DNA of 64,000 nt from assembly GCA_036850595.1 (NCBI GenBank), contig CM072151.1, forward strand, positions 19,135,307 through 19,199,306, given 5' to 3'. The notes beneath the pieces are model-generated. The model was not told the DNA's origin. It did not search any database and saw only the letters and a list, made by a program, of their open reading frames with translations. Positions 1 to 11,093 of this stretch are shown here, piece after piece. Both the position numbers and the translations under genes were made by a program. Numbering within the stretch: the first letter of the stretch is position 1; every line of letters starts with the position of its first letter. This stretch comes from Rhyacichthys aspro (taxonomy: Eukaryota > Chordata > Actinopteri > Gobiiformes > Rhyacichthyidae).

Positions 1-240
1 GACTTGCTGTGTGCCTCCTTGACTGTTGCAGACTGTGGACCTTGAAGGAGGCTCTTTGGCAGAAATCCTCGGCGGCCCCAGAGACACAGCCCAGAGCTCA
101 GTGAAACAAAGATGTTCTAAACTAGCTTAGCTATTATCGCGCCGCTGCACTACATCTCCCCCGACGCCACATTCAAATCAGACGCTATTTACTCTACGCT
201 TTTATTTATTTATTACACCATTTTTCTCCTCTTTTCCAAG
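1..240. promoter_or_regulatory. Candidate conserved noncoding element
   Basis: Non-repetitive, mixed-composition sequence with a CpG-containing core (about 135-175) next to AT-rich DNA. No coding potential seen. The element may continue upstream of the window. Confidence 0.3.
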
Positions 241-710
241 GAAAAAAAATCACTAAAAGGATTACTTGTGGAATCACTAAAATAATTAGCGACGCTCGTG
301 GTAAACAGTATTTTCTTTGAATTCCAGCATAACGGTTAGAAAACTAGTTTCATTGAGAGACACACAAATAGGTTTGGGTCTTGAGAAAGACAAAAGGAAG
401 AGAGACACAAGCACAACTTTAGCTTCTAATAGTATAAAGTGCATTGTTTATGTTGACAGTCGATAATGAAGCACTTTTTTTTGTTTGTGGCTTTTACTTA
501 TTTACCTTTTGTTCTTTACTAAACCAAAGCGCCACAGAAACACTTAAGACCTTGTAAACAGCAACAAAATCCTTTATTACACTACTTTTGGAAGGTCTAG
601 AGCAGGCATGGAATTGATATCCCTTGGTTTGAGGATGTCACGACAAAACTGATATATTGTTCATGTGATGAAACAAGGTCAGAAGTTAAACATTTACATA
701 ACAGCGTCTC
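241..710. other. AT-rich intergenic spacer
   Basis: Low-GC sequence with short A and T runs. No gene, structured RNA or recognisable repeat seen. Confidence 0.5.
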
Positions 711-1210
711 ACTTTAAAGCTCCAGTCCTCGATTTAGTTTTGGCCTTCCACCACTCTCCCCCAACAGCAGCGTAGTAACTTTCCTGCTTCTTTTGTTTAA
801 AAAAAAAAAAAAGTCAAACAGGACTAATTTTCGACCAAAAAGTACTAATATGTTACATCAAATCATAGTTTAGAGCTTACCTGAAGCTTTAACTTTTGGA
901 CTTTATCATCGTAGACTGTATTGATCCTGTAATTCTCTCCATCTCGTTAATCACTGCATTGAAACATTGCCAACTTTTATCCATGTTTAATTTGCTGCCT
1001 GTTTCTCTATTTTTTTTTATCTTTTTTGAGCAGTTTTGCTGTAAAAAAAGGTGTATTTTGCAACAGAATAACCCATTTCTTTGATTTATTTCCTTGGTCT
1101 ATCAATGTCAACCATTCTCATCTATTAAAATCCTTAATTATAAAGCCTAGATTACATCTTAAAGAATATTTTTTCCACAGATGATTCCTATAACAATAAG
1201 CTGTTATGGA
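711..1210 (+). repeat. Dispersed repeat family A, copy 1
   Basis: Begins TTAAAGCTCCAGTCCT and shares ordered blocks with 31056-31650: CAGCAGCGTAGTAACTTTCC, the A-run, TTACATCAAA, GAGCTTACCT, TCTCCATCTCGTTAATCAC, TATTAAAATCCTT and ATAAGCTGTTATGG. The order and same orientation show common descent. No open frame or clear terminal repeats, so probably a decayed non-autonomous element. Confidence 0.65.
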
Positions 1211-1880
1211 TTAAACTGTCAAACTAAATGCAACAGTAAAAAGGCATCCGTAACACTAGTGCAACCAGTGGAGTTAGTTTAAGTTATCGGTGTTCAAATA
1301 CAGATGCCTTTTTAGCCTTTTCTACAATAGATAGTGACTTTACAGATGGTCTGGGTTGAATTTTTACTAGTGCTCCTTGGTATATTTTTTTGTATTTCAT
1401 CTACTTGATTTGGTCTCTGTTCTTGGAAGTTGGTGTGGTCTTTATCACATCATTAATACCTGGATTAGTGAGTCTCAGGCCTTGTTTCGAATGGTCCCAC
1501 ATACTATATCTTCCAGTTGGCAGTCACTTCAATAAAACAATGACTGTACCACTTTATTTTGCATTTTGCTTTCGTTTTCCTCATCAGCAACAATTTCTCT
1601 TGTTGGTTGTCTTGTTGCATCACATCCGACATGGTTTCCCCGAAGGTGTCCTCCAGCTGTCACATTCTACAGTCTGTTGATACAAATAAGACTTGAGTGG
1701 GCAATAGTTTCATGTTTATTGAGAATTGTTGAAAAAACAATAAATAAAACTATGACAATGATAATCAATCAATGAGAAAATACACACTTCCATATGAAAA
1801 CCACCCTAAAACAATCAGAAGAAAAGAGTAAAGAAAGGTTGAATTAACGCTTACAAAACAGCTGAACACAAGCGTTCAGT
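1211..1880. other. Intergenic spacer, nothing recognised
   Basis: AT-rich unique sequence. The overlapping short open frames (1390-1680, 1566-1775) lack any family signature. Confidence 0.45.
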
Positions 1881-1884
1881 GCCT

Positions 1885-2275
1885 GAAAGGGTCTGTAGGA
1901 TAAACCAAAGCGTTCCAGTTACCCTCGATGCCTTTGACTTTAATTTGATTTCCCTTAGATCAAGAAACCCTGGTGATTTAAAGAGAAAGGCGCTTTTTGA
2001 AAAATAATCGCGTCGTACTGCACTGATTTTTCAACAGTTGTCTGAGGCGAGCGGTGAATCCTGAACAAAGAGCGTGATCCCACTATCAGACACCTCATTC
2101 ATGTCTGCTGAATGGCTCAAAGACAAAGTGGGTAGCACAACAAATTCATTTAGAGCCCTGCTAAAACATGATGGGCATCTGTATAGGCCCCGGCTCTTAT
2201 TGCCAGCATTAATTATATTCATTACACAGTCGTTGCATACAAACGACCCTGTTTCTTCTTCAGCACGTCACTTTT
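1885..2275. promoter_or_regulatory. Candidate enhancer / conserved noncoding element
   Basis: Balanced composition without repeat similarity. It holds a SOX-type AACAAAG (2064-2070) and a homeodomain-type ATTAATTA (2208-2215), with several CpGs kept in an otherwise CpG-poor window. Confidence 0.45.
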
Positions 2276-2279
2276 GAGG

Positions 2280-3035
2280 ATGTCTGCAGACCTCATTGTT
2301 AAGACAAACTGTATATATTTAGATCTAAAGAGTATATTTACTGTGCTCTTACCTCTAAGGGTCATGTACCATTGGCATCTTCATCATGACATCCTTGGAA
2401 CTGTTTTGGTGATGCTTGTGGTATTTGTACTTCAGAGAACACCTAAGTGCTACATGTGCAATACTTGTATGACTAACTATATTCCCAATGATAAATGTAG
2501 TAACAAAACATGGTCAAAAACTGTTAGCCTCGACAGCTAAGGCTGCTTCTTTGTAAATAGGAAAGTCCATTATATAAACATGCAGTATAACGCCGCACAG
2601 TGGTGCAAAGAACAATGAATTTAAAGCCACATTGCTTACTGTTCCCCTAACATCCACCTTCAATGGGCTGCTGGTGAAACTGCACCATCTTAAACACACA
2701 TAGGGCTGTTATCCCATTGTTCCCTTTCACACAGTGTGCTTTTGTTTACAACACTAAGACCAAAGGTGTGTGGACTAGTACTACTGCTTTTTGTTGCAGA
2801 TATGGCTCTGCTAGTTGTTGTCTGTTGTCTGCAAACTTTGTATACGTATGTGCAGAAGGTTACTTGTGGCAAAAATGTTATTTGTGTCCCCAAAAATGAT
2901 CAATAATAATTAATAGTAAAATTAATTATAAATGAGGTGGTCAACAGTGGTGTTCGCAGAAGTAATTCCCCAAAATATTCTCCTTCATACAGCACTTTGC
3001 TTATATTTGATTCATAAACCCTGAGCAGAATAAAA
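2280..3035. other. Intergenic spacer, nothing recognised
   Basis: Unique AT-rich sequence. Short open frames on both strands overlap each other and look random. Confidence 0.45.
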
Positions 3036-3039
3036 GCTT

Positions 3040-3480
3040 GATGCATGCCTCAGTCTGGTGTTTACCATGAATACTAAGTATCCGGTTGAAGAGGCGAGTG
3101 GTTACTTTGAGTACTCTTCCCCACTCTACTACCACACCAGTCCTCCACTCGCCTCTCCACACGAGGAAAAAAAAATCAAAGAGGGTATTAGGCAGCGGGG
3201 TTATTCCCGACACTTTGCCGGAGGCTGGCGTTAATCTGTGCGTTTTGGAGAAACGAGGTTAGTTAAGCATTTTAATGGCCCTAGCCCTGTGATAATTAGG
3301 CCTGCCCTGGAGGGAGCTCCAGGAGCCACTTGGGCCTTGAAATGGAGCCAGGGAACTAAAGCCCTGCACGCACACAATGATCCACAACTAATTCCCTCAG
3401 TAAATATTTTCTCCTCTCACTCCACTGCCTCTTTCTCTTTAAACTTGTAAAAGGCCTGTTTGCCTTTTCTCTCTCCATCC
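3040..3480. promoter_or_regulatory. Candidate enhancer / conserved noncoding element
   Basis: Mixed composition with TAATTA at 3293-3298 beside a GC-rich AGGCCTGCCCTGGAGG core, plus TTTAATGGCC upstream. No repeat similarity. Confidence 0.42.
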
Positions 3481-3484
3481 CTCT

Positions 3485-4375
3485 GTAGATATTTTGGGAA
3501 GAAAGCACTTGAAGCAGTTTTAGGATTCATCCATACTAATGTGTTTTCATTTTAATGCAGCATTGTCAAACTGTCTGTAGTGTTTAAGACATGATGACAG
3601 TACATTCTGAGGCAGGGACTCGCAGCAGAATTTGGAATTACCCAGGCAAGTTAAAGATGGAGTAGGCATTTCCACGGTAACCCTTCTCTGTATTCCAGTA
3701 CACATGCTCTATAGTTCTCTAAAGCTCCAAACAGTCTACAGCTCAGACCTTATTGTGTCTTGGGCTAAAATCTCTGGGCATGTCCTTGGTGTTACAATAT
3801 AAAGTAAAACCAGTAGAGGCCTAAGAAATTTTTGTAAGTGACATTATACCTGCTGTATACAATTATATATGTGCATCTCATTTTCATGATTGGAATAGAT
3901 TGCTGGCATTATTAGTGTTATTGAACTTGTCTGTGGTAAGATTTGCACAAAATATTTAGTAGTTTGAAAAAAAATGAATGTGACCGTAACAGGGAGATAT
4001 TTTGCCCTGTTTCCACATTGAACACAATTTAAAACATGTGACATACTTGGGTCTAAAAACCCTATAGATTAAACCCTTGGAGTCATACTGTACCAAAATA
4101 CATAAAAGTGGGTTTTGCACAATATATCCCCTTTAAAAAAAAGTCACACCTTCATTTGTCGTCAAAAATACAATATAGTATTCCTCTGGTGGAGTTTTCA
4201 AACTAAAGCATAAACTGTAATTTCAAAGTTTTCATTGAAGCAATCCTAAAAAAGTTGAATTACTTGGAATGATAATGCATATAAAAGTGTATTAGTATGG
4301 ACATTAGAGTTCTAATTTCATTGTTCCACTTTTTAGCCCAACCGTGTCTTCAGAGAATACCATTGTGTCTTATTT
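3485..4375. other. AT-rich spacer with a possible transposon end
   Basis: Around 3649 the words TTAAAGATGGAGTAGGCATT match the terminal motif of the TTAAAG...GTAGGCA elements at 22.2-23.2 kb. No partner end was found nearby, so it is at most a decayed fragment. The rest is unique AT-rich sequence. Confidence 0.35.
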
Positions 4376-4379
4376 TATT

Positions 4380-4920
4380 CTCAGATAAAGCCTCTTCAAC
4401 CCAGCTTTGAACAGTACTTTGCCGTTCTATTTCCACAGCCACCTAGCGCAGGGCGAGCTATTGCAAGCCTCTGTTGTGTTTTGTCTGAGTGGCGTGGCCC
4501 TTGACCCCCGGGGCCCCTCCGAGAGCCCTCTGACTGACTGATGGGACAGTCCTGGAGGGATAGGAAGTCTCTAAACAGTGTGCGTAGCCCTCTCTTCCTG
4601 TGTGTGTCGGGGGCTCCCTCATCGCCCACAGGCCCCTGAGCTACTGCTGCTATTGTCTCTCATCACAAAAGACACACAGCACATTAACAGCGCTCTGTAT
4701 CGCCTTGAACTCGCATTAGTCTTTGTCAACACAAAGAGTCAAAGACAAGCGCTGGCTCCCACAATTAAAGCTGAAAGATATTCATGAATATCTGAGGCAG
4801 GACAGTAGTAAGTCCTCAGGCTTTATGCATGGATGCCCCTTGATCAAACCCGAAAACATTGATTCACAATTACTGTTCAGTTTGTACTCAGAGAACCCTA
4901 CTGATGTGAGGTAGCTACTG
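4380..4920. promoter_or_regulatory. Candidate enhancer with an 18 bp palindrome
   Basis: Non-repetitive 0.5 kb block. A GC-rich half (about 4440-4640) is followed by an AT-rich half with ACAATTAAAG (4761-4770) and the perfect palindrome AGATATTCATGAATATCT (4776-4793). Confidence 0.48.
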
Positions 4921-5253
4921 TAGTATTGGTAGAAAGAATGTTTACAAAAGTGATTAATTCAGGGCTGAGTGTCAAAAGAGGTCTCATATTTGGTCATACT
5001 CCCTAACTATTCCATTGGGTAGACAAAACAGTGCTCCTTTCATCAATGGTTACACAAGAAATAACACAAAACTGTCAAGAAAAGGTAAAAATGTAAGTCA
5101 TTATTAACTTTACAGTAAGATTTCAGACTTGCTTCTTGTGACTTTGTCTAGAACTAACCTGATTGGCTCTTGAGTGTCTCCACTGTCTTTTCTCCATACC
5201 TGTCCCTTCCCATCATGCACCTGCCCAAACCCCCTACCCAGTGTATACTTTAT
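4921..5253. other. Intergenic spacer, nothing recognised
   Basis: Unique AT-rich sequence with no supported feature. Confidence 0.45.
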
Positions 5254-5259
5254 TGCCAA

Positions 5260-5608
5260 CTAGACATGGGACGATTACCATTCTCAGGGTATACAGCGAT
5301 GTTAAGATGTCAAATCTCCCTGTCTTTCAAATCTCATGTGGATGTGTCCAAATGACTTGACCAGTTACACAAGGGCAGACTAACACAAGTCTAGAGCACA
5401 CATCTCAAAGAATTGTATTCATTTAAAAAAAATAATATATATCTATCTGTATTTTGTCTTTATACACCTGAAACATTTCTATGATTTAACATAAATCTGG
5501 AAACTAAAAGGGGTAAAGTTATAACCACAATACCATGATATCGTCAAACTGTGATATATTTCCTCAAGTTTACTATACCCTCAGAATTTTATAGTGCCCC
5601 ATGCCTAC
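5260..5608. mobile_element. Short inverted-repeat DNA transposon (MITE), about 349 bp
   Basis: The left end CTAGACATGGG and the inverted right end (reverse complement GTAGGCATGGG) match at 9 of 11 positions. The direct repeat TGCCAA flanks both sides (5254-5259 and 5609-5614). No transposase frame, so non-autonomous. Superfamily not assigned. Confidence 0.55.
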
Positions 5609-5619
5609 TGCCAATAAGT

Positions 5620-6145
5620 CAACCGACAAATCACTGTGTTACCTCCAACTGGGGGATCTTTAGAATTCTTGTCAACACGTCGCAAGATCAATCTTAAAAT
5701 TGTGTAGTCAGAACTTGGATTTAGGCCAGGTTGACTAAATGTACCATCCCCGGGCCTTGTCCCATGTCCTAGTCCCAAGTGCTTGCCTCATGTCCTGGTC
5801 CCATGTCCAGTCCACTGTGCATAATTGCATGGTTAGGGCAGTCTAAACCAATTTAAAGAACATCAACAGTACTATGAAGTCGGTAAATCAACATTCACTC
5901 ATTTATATGGTACATATAGCAGGTGCAAGGCTTGACCTGTCATCAAAGTACTGGCTAATGATTACACTGCATTTTGCATACTCTTTGCTTACAATGGAAA
6001 AGTCCATGTGTATTGTGGAGATACCTATAATAAGTCAATCCTGTATTTTTAATTTCACCACTAGATAGAAGGAACCAAACCAACTTGAACCAAAAGCTTC
6101 TCATTTTGTCATCCATTCTCTATGTTTACTTACCCTTTTGGTGAT
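5620..6145. other. Spacer with a short imperfect tandem
   Basis: About 5755-5812 repeats variations of CCCATGTCCTGGT about four times. Otherwise unique AT-rich sequence. Confidence 0.4.
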
Positions 6146-6149
6146 GACA

Positions 6150-6510
6150 GGAGTAAATTTGTGAAACAATGTAAACGTTCTACTTTAGGCAAACTGGTAT
6201 TACAGAAGAAGTCAATTAACTCCTGATTTGGTTCGACTGTAGCCGTTCTGTCATAAGCCGAATACATCCTGCCATGAAGTTGTCAGTGGACAAGTTTGTG
6301 CTCAGCTGATAAAGTTGGGATCTTTGACAGTGGTTGTTTGGAGGGTGTTTGAGTGACACGTGGCCCTCCAGCTACAGGAGTCAGGTCCGGGTTTCCCAGG
6401 GACACTACTTGTTTGGCTCGGGGGAACCTTTGTGAGAAGTATCTTCATCTGAGCGCAGCCCATTTCTGCAGGCCACAGTGTCAGCCATCATTTATCTGTG
6501 ACAGGAGGCT
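6150..6510. promoter_or_regulatory. Weak candidate regulatory block
   Basis: Mixed-composition unique sequence directly before the GT repeat. It may be the left part of the 6585-6960 island. Confidence 0.28.
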
Positions 6511-6517
6511 GTCTAGA

Positions 6518-6542
6518 GTGTGTGTGTGTGTGTGTGTGTGTG
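6518..6542. repeat. (GT)n microsatellite
   Basis: About 12 uninterrupted GT units, followed by an imperfect GT-rich stretch to about 6575. Confidence 0.95.
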
Positions 6543-6584
6543 CGTCTGTCTGTGAGTGTGTTGTGTGTTTTGTGTCATGCGCCG

Positions 6585-6960
6585 GTCCCAAGGACAATCC
6601 TCGGAGCGGCCTATAGCAGAATGAGCGGGCAAGATGGATGTTTTGGGAACATAGACTATCATTAAAGCTAGCTGCGCGGGCTGTGATTGATTTACCGAAT
6701 CAAAGTGGCTGGATGTTAACATAAAACTCGCAAATGGCTGCAATTTAAATATGTTACTTATCAACACGGCACAGTCCATCAACATAAAAATCCAGCGCAA
6801 GAGTTAATTTAACGGAAGCAGGGTGATTTTTCATTAGACAGTAATTAGATGGTATTAATTGCAAAACATCTGAGCTGACATGTGACAGGTGCCCGGCTGA
6901 GTAATGGCCGTGCTTTCACTCCGATGCATTCAGTGCACACAACTTCAAATGGATGGTTTC
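6585..6960. promoter_or_regulatory. Strong candidate enhancer / conserved noncoding element
   Basis: Unique sequence with kept CpGs and dense homeodomain cores: TAATTAG (6842-6848) then TTAATTG about ten bases on, CAATTTAAAT near 6740 and a TGATTGATTTACCGAATCA block near 6680. The AT-core clusters with GC-containing flanks are typical of vertebrate developmental enhancers. Confidence 0.52.
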
Positions 6961-7500
6961 ATTTGGTAAACAGGGTTCACCAAGGGACTGATGTAGATTA
7001 TTGAAGCAGGAGTAACAATAAAGAGTCAGACTTCAGAATTTTGCATCCTGTGGAACTTTGGGGCAGGCAAAAGTTTACAGGTTGCATTGAAACCCTCTCC
7101 CCATTTCTGTAATACATTTGGTATGGAAATCAGTTGTTTTAAGGGTTGCTTGTCAGGAGAGTTGTTCATTACTCTGAGTGAGAACTTATCAAACATACAG
7201 TACATCTAGAGAAATGTATTGCTAGGATTAAAGCATTGTTTAAACAAGGGAACAACTGCTAGCTCTTCGGAGCACAAGAAAGTTAAAGATGTTGAAATGT
7301 TGAATCATCTATAATAAAATATCTATAATATAATAAAAATAATGTTAAATGTCCTTTGTTAACCCTGGTACCAACTTTGGTGTGTAAATCAACTAAATCA
7401 ACACATGAAATAATAGCCTTTCACACTTGGAAACCTGGACTATTCCTTACTGGGCTAAATCAAAAAGATTGTCTCTTAACAAGATATGGCTATTTTTTTT
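6961..7500. other. Intergenic spacer, nothing recognised
   Basis: AT-rich unique sequence. An ATAATA-rich stretch lies near 7310-7340. Confidence 0.45.
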
Positions 7501-7506
7501 AATTTT

Positions 7507-7770
7507 TCATTCATTCATTCATTCATTTTCTACCGCTTATCCCACTTGTGGGGTCGCGGGTGGCTGGAGCCTATCCCAGCAGCTTTGGGCCTTCGGCGGG
7601 GTACACCCTGGACAGTGGCCAGTTCGTCGCAGGGCTGACACTTAGACGCAGACATTGACAGACAACCATTCACTCTCACATTCAGCCACTAGGGGCACTT
7701 TAGAGTCACCGATTTGAACTCACGACCTTCTTGCTATGAAGCAGGAGCGCTAACCACTCTGCTACCGTGC
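7507..7770 (-). mobile_element. tRNA-derived SINE, full length, minus strand
   Basis: Read on the minus strand, it starts with a tRNA-like head holding an A box (TAGCAGAGTGG) and a B-box-like GTGAGTTCAAATC. It then has the common teleost 3' body (GGGATAGGCTCCAGCC, GGGATAAGCGGTAGAAAATG) and ends in an (ATGA)n tail, seen as ATTC repeats at 7507-7526. Imperfect 14-base direct repeats (about 7484-7497 and 7771-7784) look like its target duplication. The body resembles a LINE 3' end, probably L2-type, which would supply the retrotransposition machinery. Confidence 0.8.
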
Positions 7771-7980
7771 ATATTGCTGTTTTTAGTTGTTTTGTTGTCC
7801 ATCTTTGCTTTGGTCCCACAACATTATTGTTTATTCCCTGCTTTAGTCAACATCTCCAGAACAAGCTACACTTTTATAGAAGGCAATACAACAAAAGTGC
7901 TGTGCTGTACTGTGTAGTTTATGGAAAGATTGCAGATAAGATGTTTACACTCACACCTCTTCCTTTTACAACATGTGACT

Positions 7981-8200
7981 AGCTATGGTAGCCCTGCAGG
8001 GACATACTATTGTCTGTACAAACCTAGTGTAAATAAGTCAAATAATAAGTTCACTTACAGAAAAAAATACATATTTTCATCTAGTCTTTATTAACAAGGA
8101 TTTTAAAAGATGAGTGTGTTCAGCTCATACTTTGGAAGTTTTTAAATTATATTATTACAAGTATCACAAAATTTTACACATTGCACCTTGAACTACCACT
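7981..8200 (+). repeat. Dispersed repeat family B, copy 1
   Basis: Starts AGCTATGGTAGCCCTGCAGG, identical to the start of the 15268 copy, and ends near the shared ACACATTGCACCTT. Internal sequence is more diverged. No coding capacity. Confidence 0.6.
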
Positions 8201-8269
8201 TAAAAAAAAAAAACCCAACTCGAAGACAACACTGCTACCCTTTAAAGACCATACATACTCCTGCATTAT

Positions 8270-8640
8270 CCCAAGTGTATTAGCCTAACCCTGTTCGCGC
8301 TCAGTCCTCCTTTGTCCTGTGCTTCCTCTTCAATCTCTGTATTACAGTACTCGTCCCTAGCCCCCGCCTCTTTGTCCCGTCTCAAGGCCACGGCCGGTGA
8401 CAGACCCCGGCCCTGCTCGGAGCGGCCGCTGACCCTTTGTGCCAGCTTTATCACAGCCTCCTTCACCGTGGGCTACTTAAGCGGCTAGCGCGCTAACTGC
8501 AGGTCCTGCGGGTCTGTGTGATTGTGCTCTGCATTGAGCGCAGAGATGAGGATTAACAGCGACACTCGATAAAGGGGTCAGGGGTGGCCAGTGATTATTT
8601 GTGTGTGTTACGGGACGTGTGTGCGCGCGAGCTAGGTGTG
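8270..8640. promoter_or_regulatory. Candidate CpG-containing regulatory island
   Basis: GC-rich unique block with many CpGs (CGGCCGGTGACAG, GGAGCGGCCGCTGACC, GCGGCTAGCGCGC) followed by GATTAACAGCG. It ends in a GT-rich tract. No coding frame recognised. Confidence 0.4.
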
Positions 8641-8739
8641 TGTCTCTCTGGGGCTACAGGATGAAGGGGGTTGGGGACATGGCTGCGAGGTTGAGGTGAA
8701 ATAGATGGATAAGGTTAGCTGAGTTATCAGACAGGAGCA

Positions 8740-8990
8740 TCACAATCAAGCTGTCAGCTCAATGCCTGCCTCTCTCTGCTCTCTCCCTCTTTTTGATAAA
8801 CACAGGAATAGGATTACAATTTGGACTGGTCCCGGGGCAGCCAGCAAGACTGCCCTGCCTTTCAGATGCATTCTCTGCCCAATGAAAGGAGCACAAGAAA
8901 GGCACAAATCTGCCAGACGGGGCTTTGGGTGGGGATTCCTGCTGTAGAGACTGCACAGCCACAAGGTGAAGGAGGTGGCTCGTCACAGCA
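8740..8990. promoter_or_regulatory. Candidate enhancer / conserved noncoding element
   Basis: Mixed-composition unique sequence with a forkhead-type GATAAACA (around 8795-8802) and ATTACAATTTGGAC close by. Confidence 0.4.
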
Positions 8991-9009
8991 CTAAACCTGT
9001 CAACTGAAC

Positions 9010-10010
9010 TGGGGAAGATTGTGTTTTCAAAGTCCACATCATATATAAATTTGAAATATGTGACAATATTAAGAGCATGAAAAAGAAACATACACACGCC
9101 CATACTTCTGTTTTGCACGATCAGTTTGTACATACTAGTTCATTTATTGCAGAACTTAATTGAATTATTACACTTATTATCAGTTTTAGTACTAAATTGC
9201 CACCACTATAATAACCTTTTAATCACACTCATAATCAATCATCTCCTACATTACCAGTCACAAGAAATTATAAACTGTTGTTCATGTTTTAATCTTGAAT
9301 AACAAGTGGTAAATATAAATGGTACATATATATTAATTGATTGTTAGTTAAATATTTAGTGTGTAATGCGCTGTGTTTAACAGTGTATAGTTATTATAAT
9401 GTGTTATTAAGGTATATTTTTAGAAGGCCTACATTGTGCAGGATTATTCATTATAAATACATTGAGAGCAGTTTTTTCTTTATATGATCAGGCTGTCTTT
9501 GAGTGTGTAGCCCTCAACCAGTAAAAGCCAATGGAGGGAAGGAAAATCCTGGGAACTGAGATAGCAAATTAATTCAAAAAACAGAAGACAGGTCTGTTTC
9601 CGGTAAAGCGTTGTGTTTATGGAAGACATAAACCTAATAACTTTAATATTTACATTGATTTCATTCCTATTTACATTTCCTAACTTACTTTGAATATATA
9701 TACTTAAATATTTATTTATCTGCTAGTGTTGCATCTGTTTTATGTTGCATTTGCCCATTTTAAGCAGTGACTGTCTCCTGATTGGCGACTGTAGTCATGT
9801 GACAAGTGATATATAAACATTACATTTAAGGTTCAAGGAGAAAAATAAAATTGTTGCAAAGAGAAAGAGTTTGCCCCTGTACACATGACAATAGCTGAGT
9901 ATTAATTGGCTTTGCGGCTCTTGTTTTGTTGCTTAGTAATAAACCTTGTTCCTGTGATGCCAACACAAAGCCCATGTTGTGCTTGTTTTGTCTACTTTGT
10001 TCGGGGCACA
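9010..10010. other. AT-rich spacer, nothing recognised
   Basis: About 1 kb of low-GC sequence with TTATTATA-like stretches. No gene or diagnosable repeat. Confidence 0.45.
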
Positions 10011-10014
10011 AAAG

Positions 10015-10470
10015 GTTCACGCTTCTTCCGTCCCCCTCGCCGACCTGATCCGTAGGATTTTTCCTAACGTCATATCAGCAGAGAGCCCGAAAATAATGTT
10101 GGGACAGCGACCAGAGCAGCAGGGCAATTAAGACAAATTAATTATGGCGGGCCGTCTGCTAAAGCGTCAACTCGCAGAGGTGTAGCGCCACATATAGGAG
10201 CGCTTCAAGAAAATGATAGTGGCGCCAACACGTTTGCCATCTCATTATCTACAAGCAGCGATCCAGTGTGTGACCCGTGGTACAGACACTCCACTGTACT
10301 GTCACATATCTCCGCTCGTATGGCCGCTCAATGCATGGCTGAACAGAAATTAAACGTGTGCTCCTGCTCCGAGGGCCGGCTCCACTCCAAAAGATGCTCC
10401 ATCACTCGCGCTGACCCGGTTCTCTGCTCCTCATCTACATGTGCTTAAATTCCCCTTTCCCACCAAGAAT
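10015..10470. promoter_or_regulatory. Candidate enhancer / conserved noncoding element
   Basis: CpG-containing unique block with paired homeodomain cores CAATTA (10125-10130) and TAATTA (10139-10144) next to GGCGGGCC, then GTAGCGCCACATATAGG. No repeat similarity. Confidence 0.48.
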
Positions 10471-10786
10471 TGCTCACTCAAATGTCTATTATTCTTGCCA
10501 TGTTCCGCTGCGTTTCTATTGGCTGTGGTGTCCGGGGAGCACAGTGACCTTCTTTTTTTATTCGTCTGGAGCATGGCACAAAATCTGAGCACTGGCTAAA
10601 GTCACTCAAGAGTTTCAAAGGCTGGATTGGATACATATTTCCACACGACTAAAGGGGGTAATGTTTTTTCAATTTTTTACTGTCCAATCATTGCCACCAG
10701 GGGCAGTATACAAAGCTGCGTCAACACAAAGCACCACAAATCAAAAGTAGGGTTTTATTCACTTACATTTACTTGGATTTCAAATC
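10471..10786. other. Intergenic spacer, nothing recognised
   Basis: Unique sequence leading into the pyrimidine tract. An ATTGGCTGTGG stretch near 10520 is an isolated CCAAT-like word. Confidence 0.4.
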
Positions 10787-11093
10787 CACCCCACTCTCTT
10801 TTTTTTCCCCACACTTTTTTTTTTTTCCCCCCCCCCCATTTTTTTTTTTTTCTTTTTTTTTTTTTTTTCCCCACCTTTTTTTTCCCACAAAAATTTTTTT
10901 TTTTTTTTCTCCCCCCCCCTTTTTTTTTTTTTCCCCCCCCCCCCCCCTTTTTTTTTCCCCCTTTTTTTTTTTTTTATTTTTTTTTTCCCCCCCCCCTTTC
11001 CCCCCCCCTTTTTCTTTTTTTTTCCTTTTTTTCCCCCCTTTTTTTTTTTTTTTTCTTTTCTTTTTTTTTCTCTCTTTTCTCTTTTTTTTCCCA
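10787..11093. repeat. Poly-T/poly-C pyrimidine tract, about 300 bp
   Basis: Almost pure pyrimidine on the + strand, as alternating homopolymer runs of T and C. It produces spurious Phe/Pro-rich and Lys/Gly-rich open frames on the two strands. The run-length pattern is also what unresolved long-read homopolymer error looks like, so base accuracy here is doubtful. Confidence 0.9.

Noticed and set aside
7507..7770. Possible tRNA gene at the A/B boxes
   Set aside because: The tRNA-like head is joined to the SINE body and has no mature cloverleaf.
10787..11093. CRISPR-like or structured repeat array
   Set aside because: Homopolymer runs with no fixed repeat-spacer units, and the genome is a vertebrate's.
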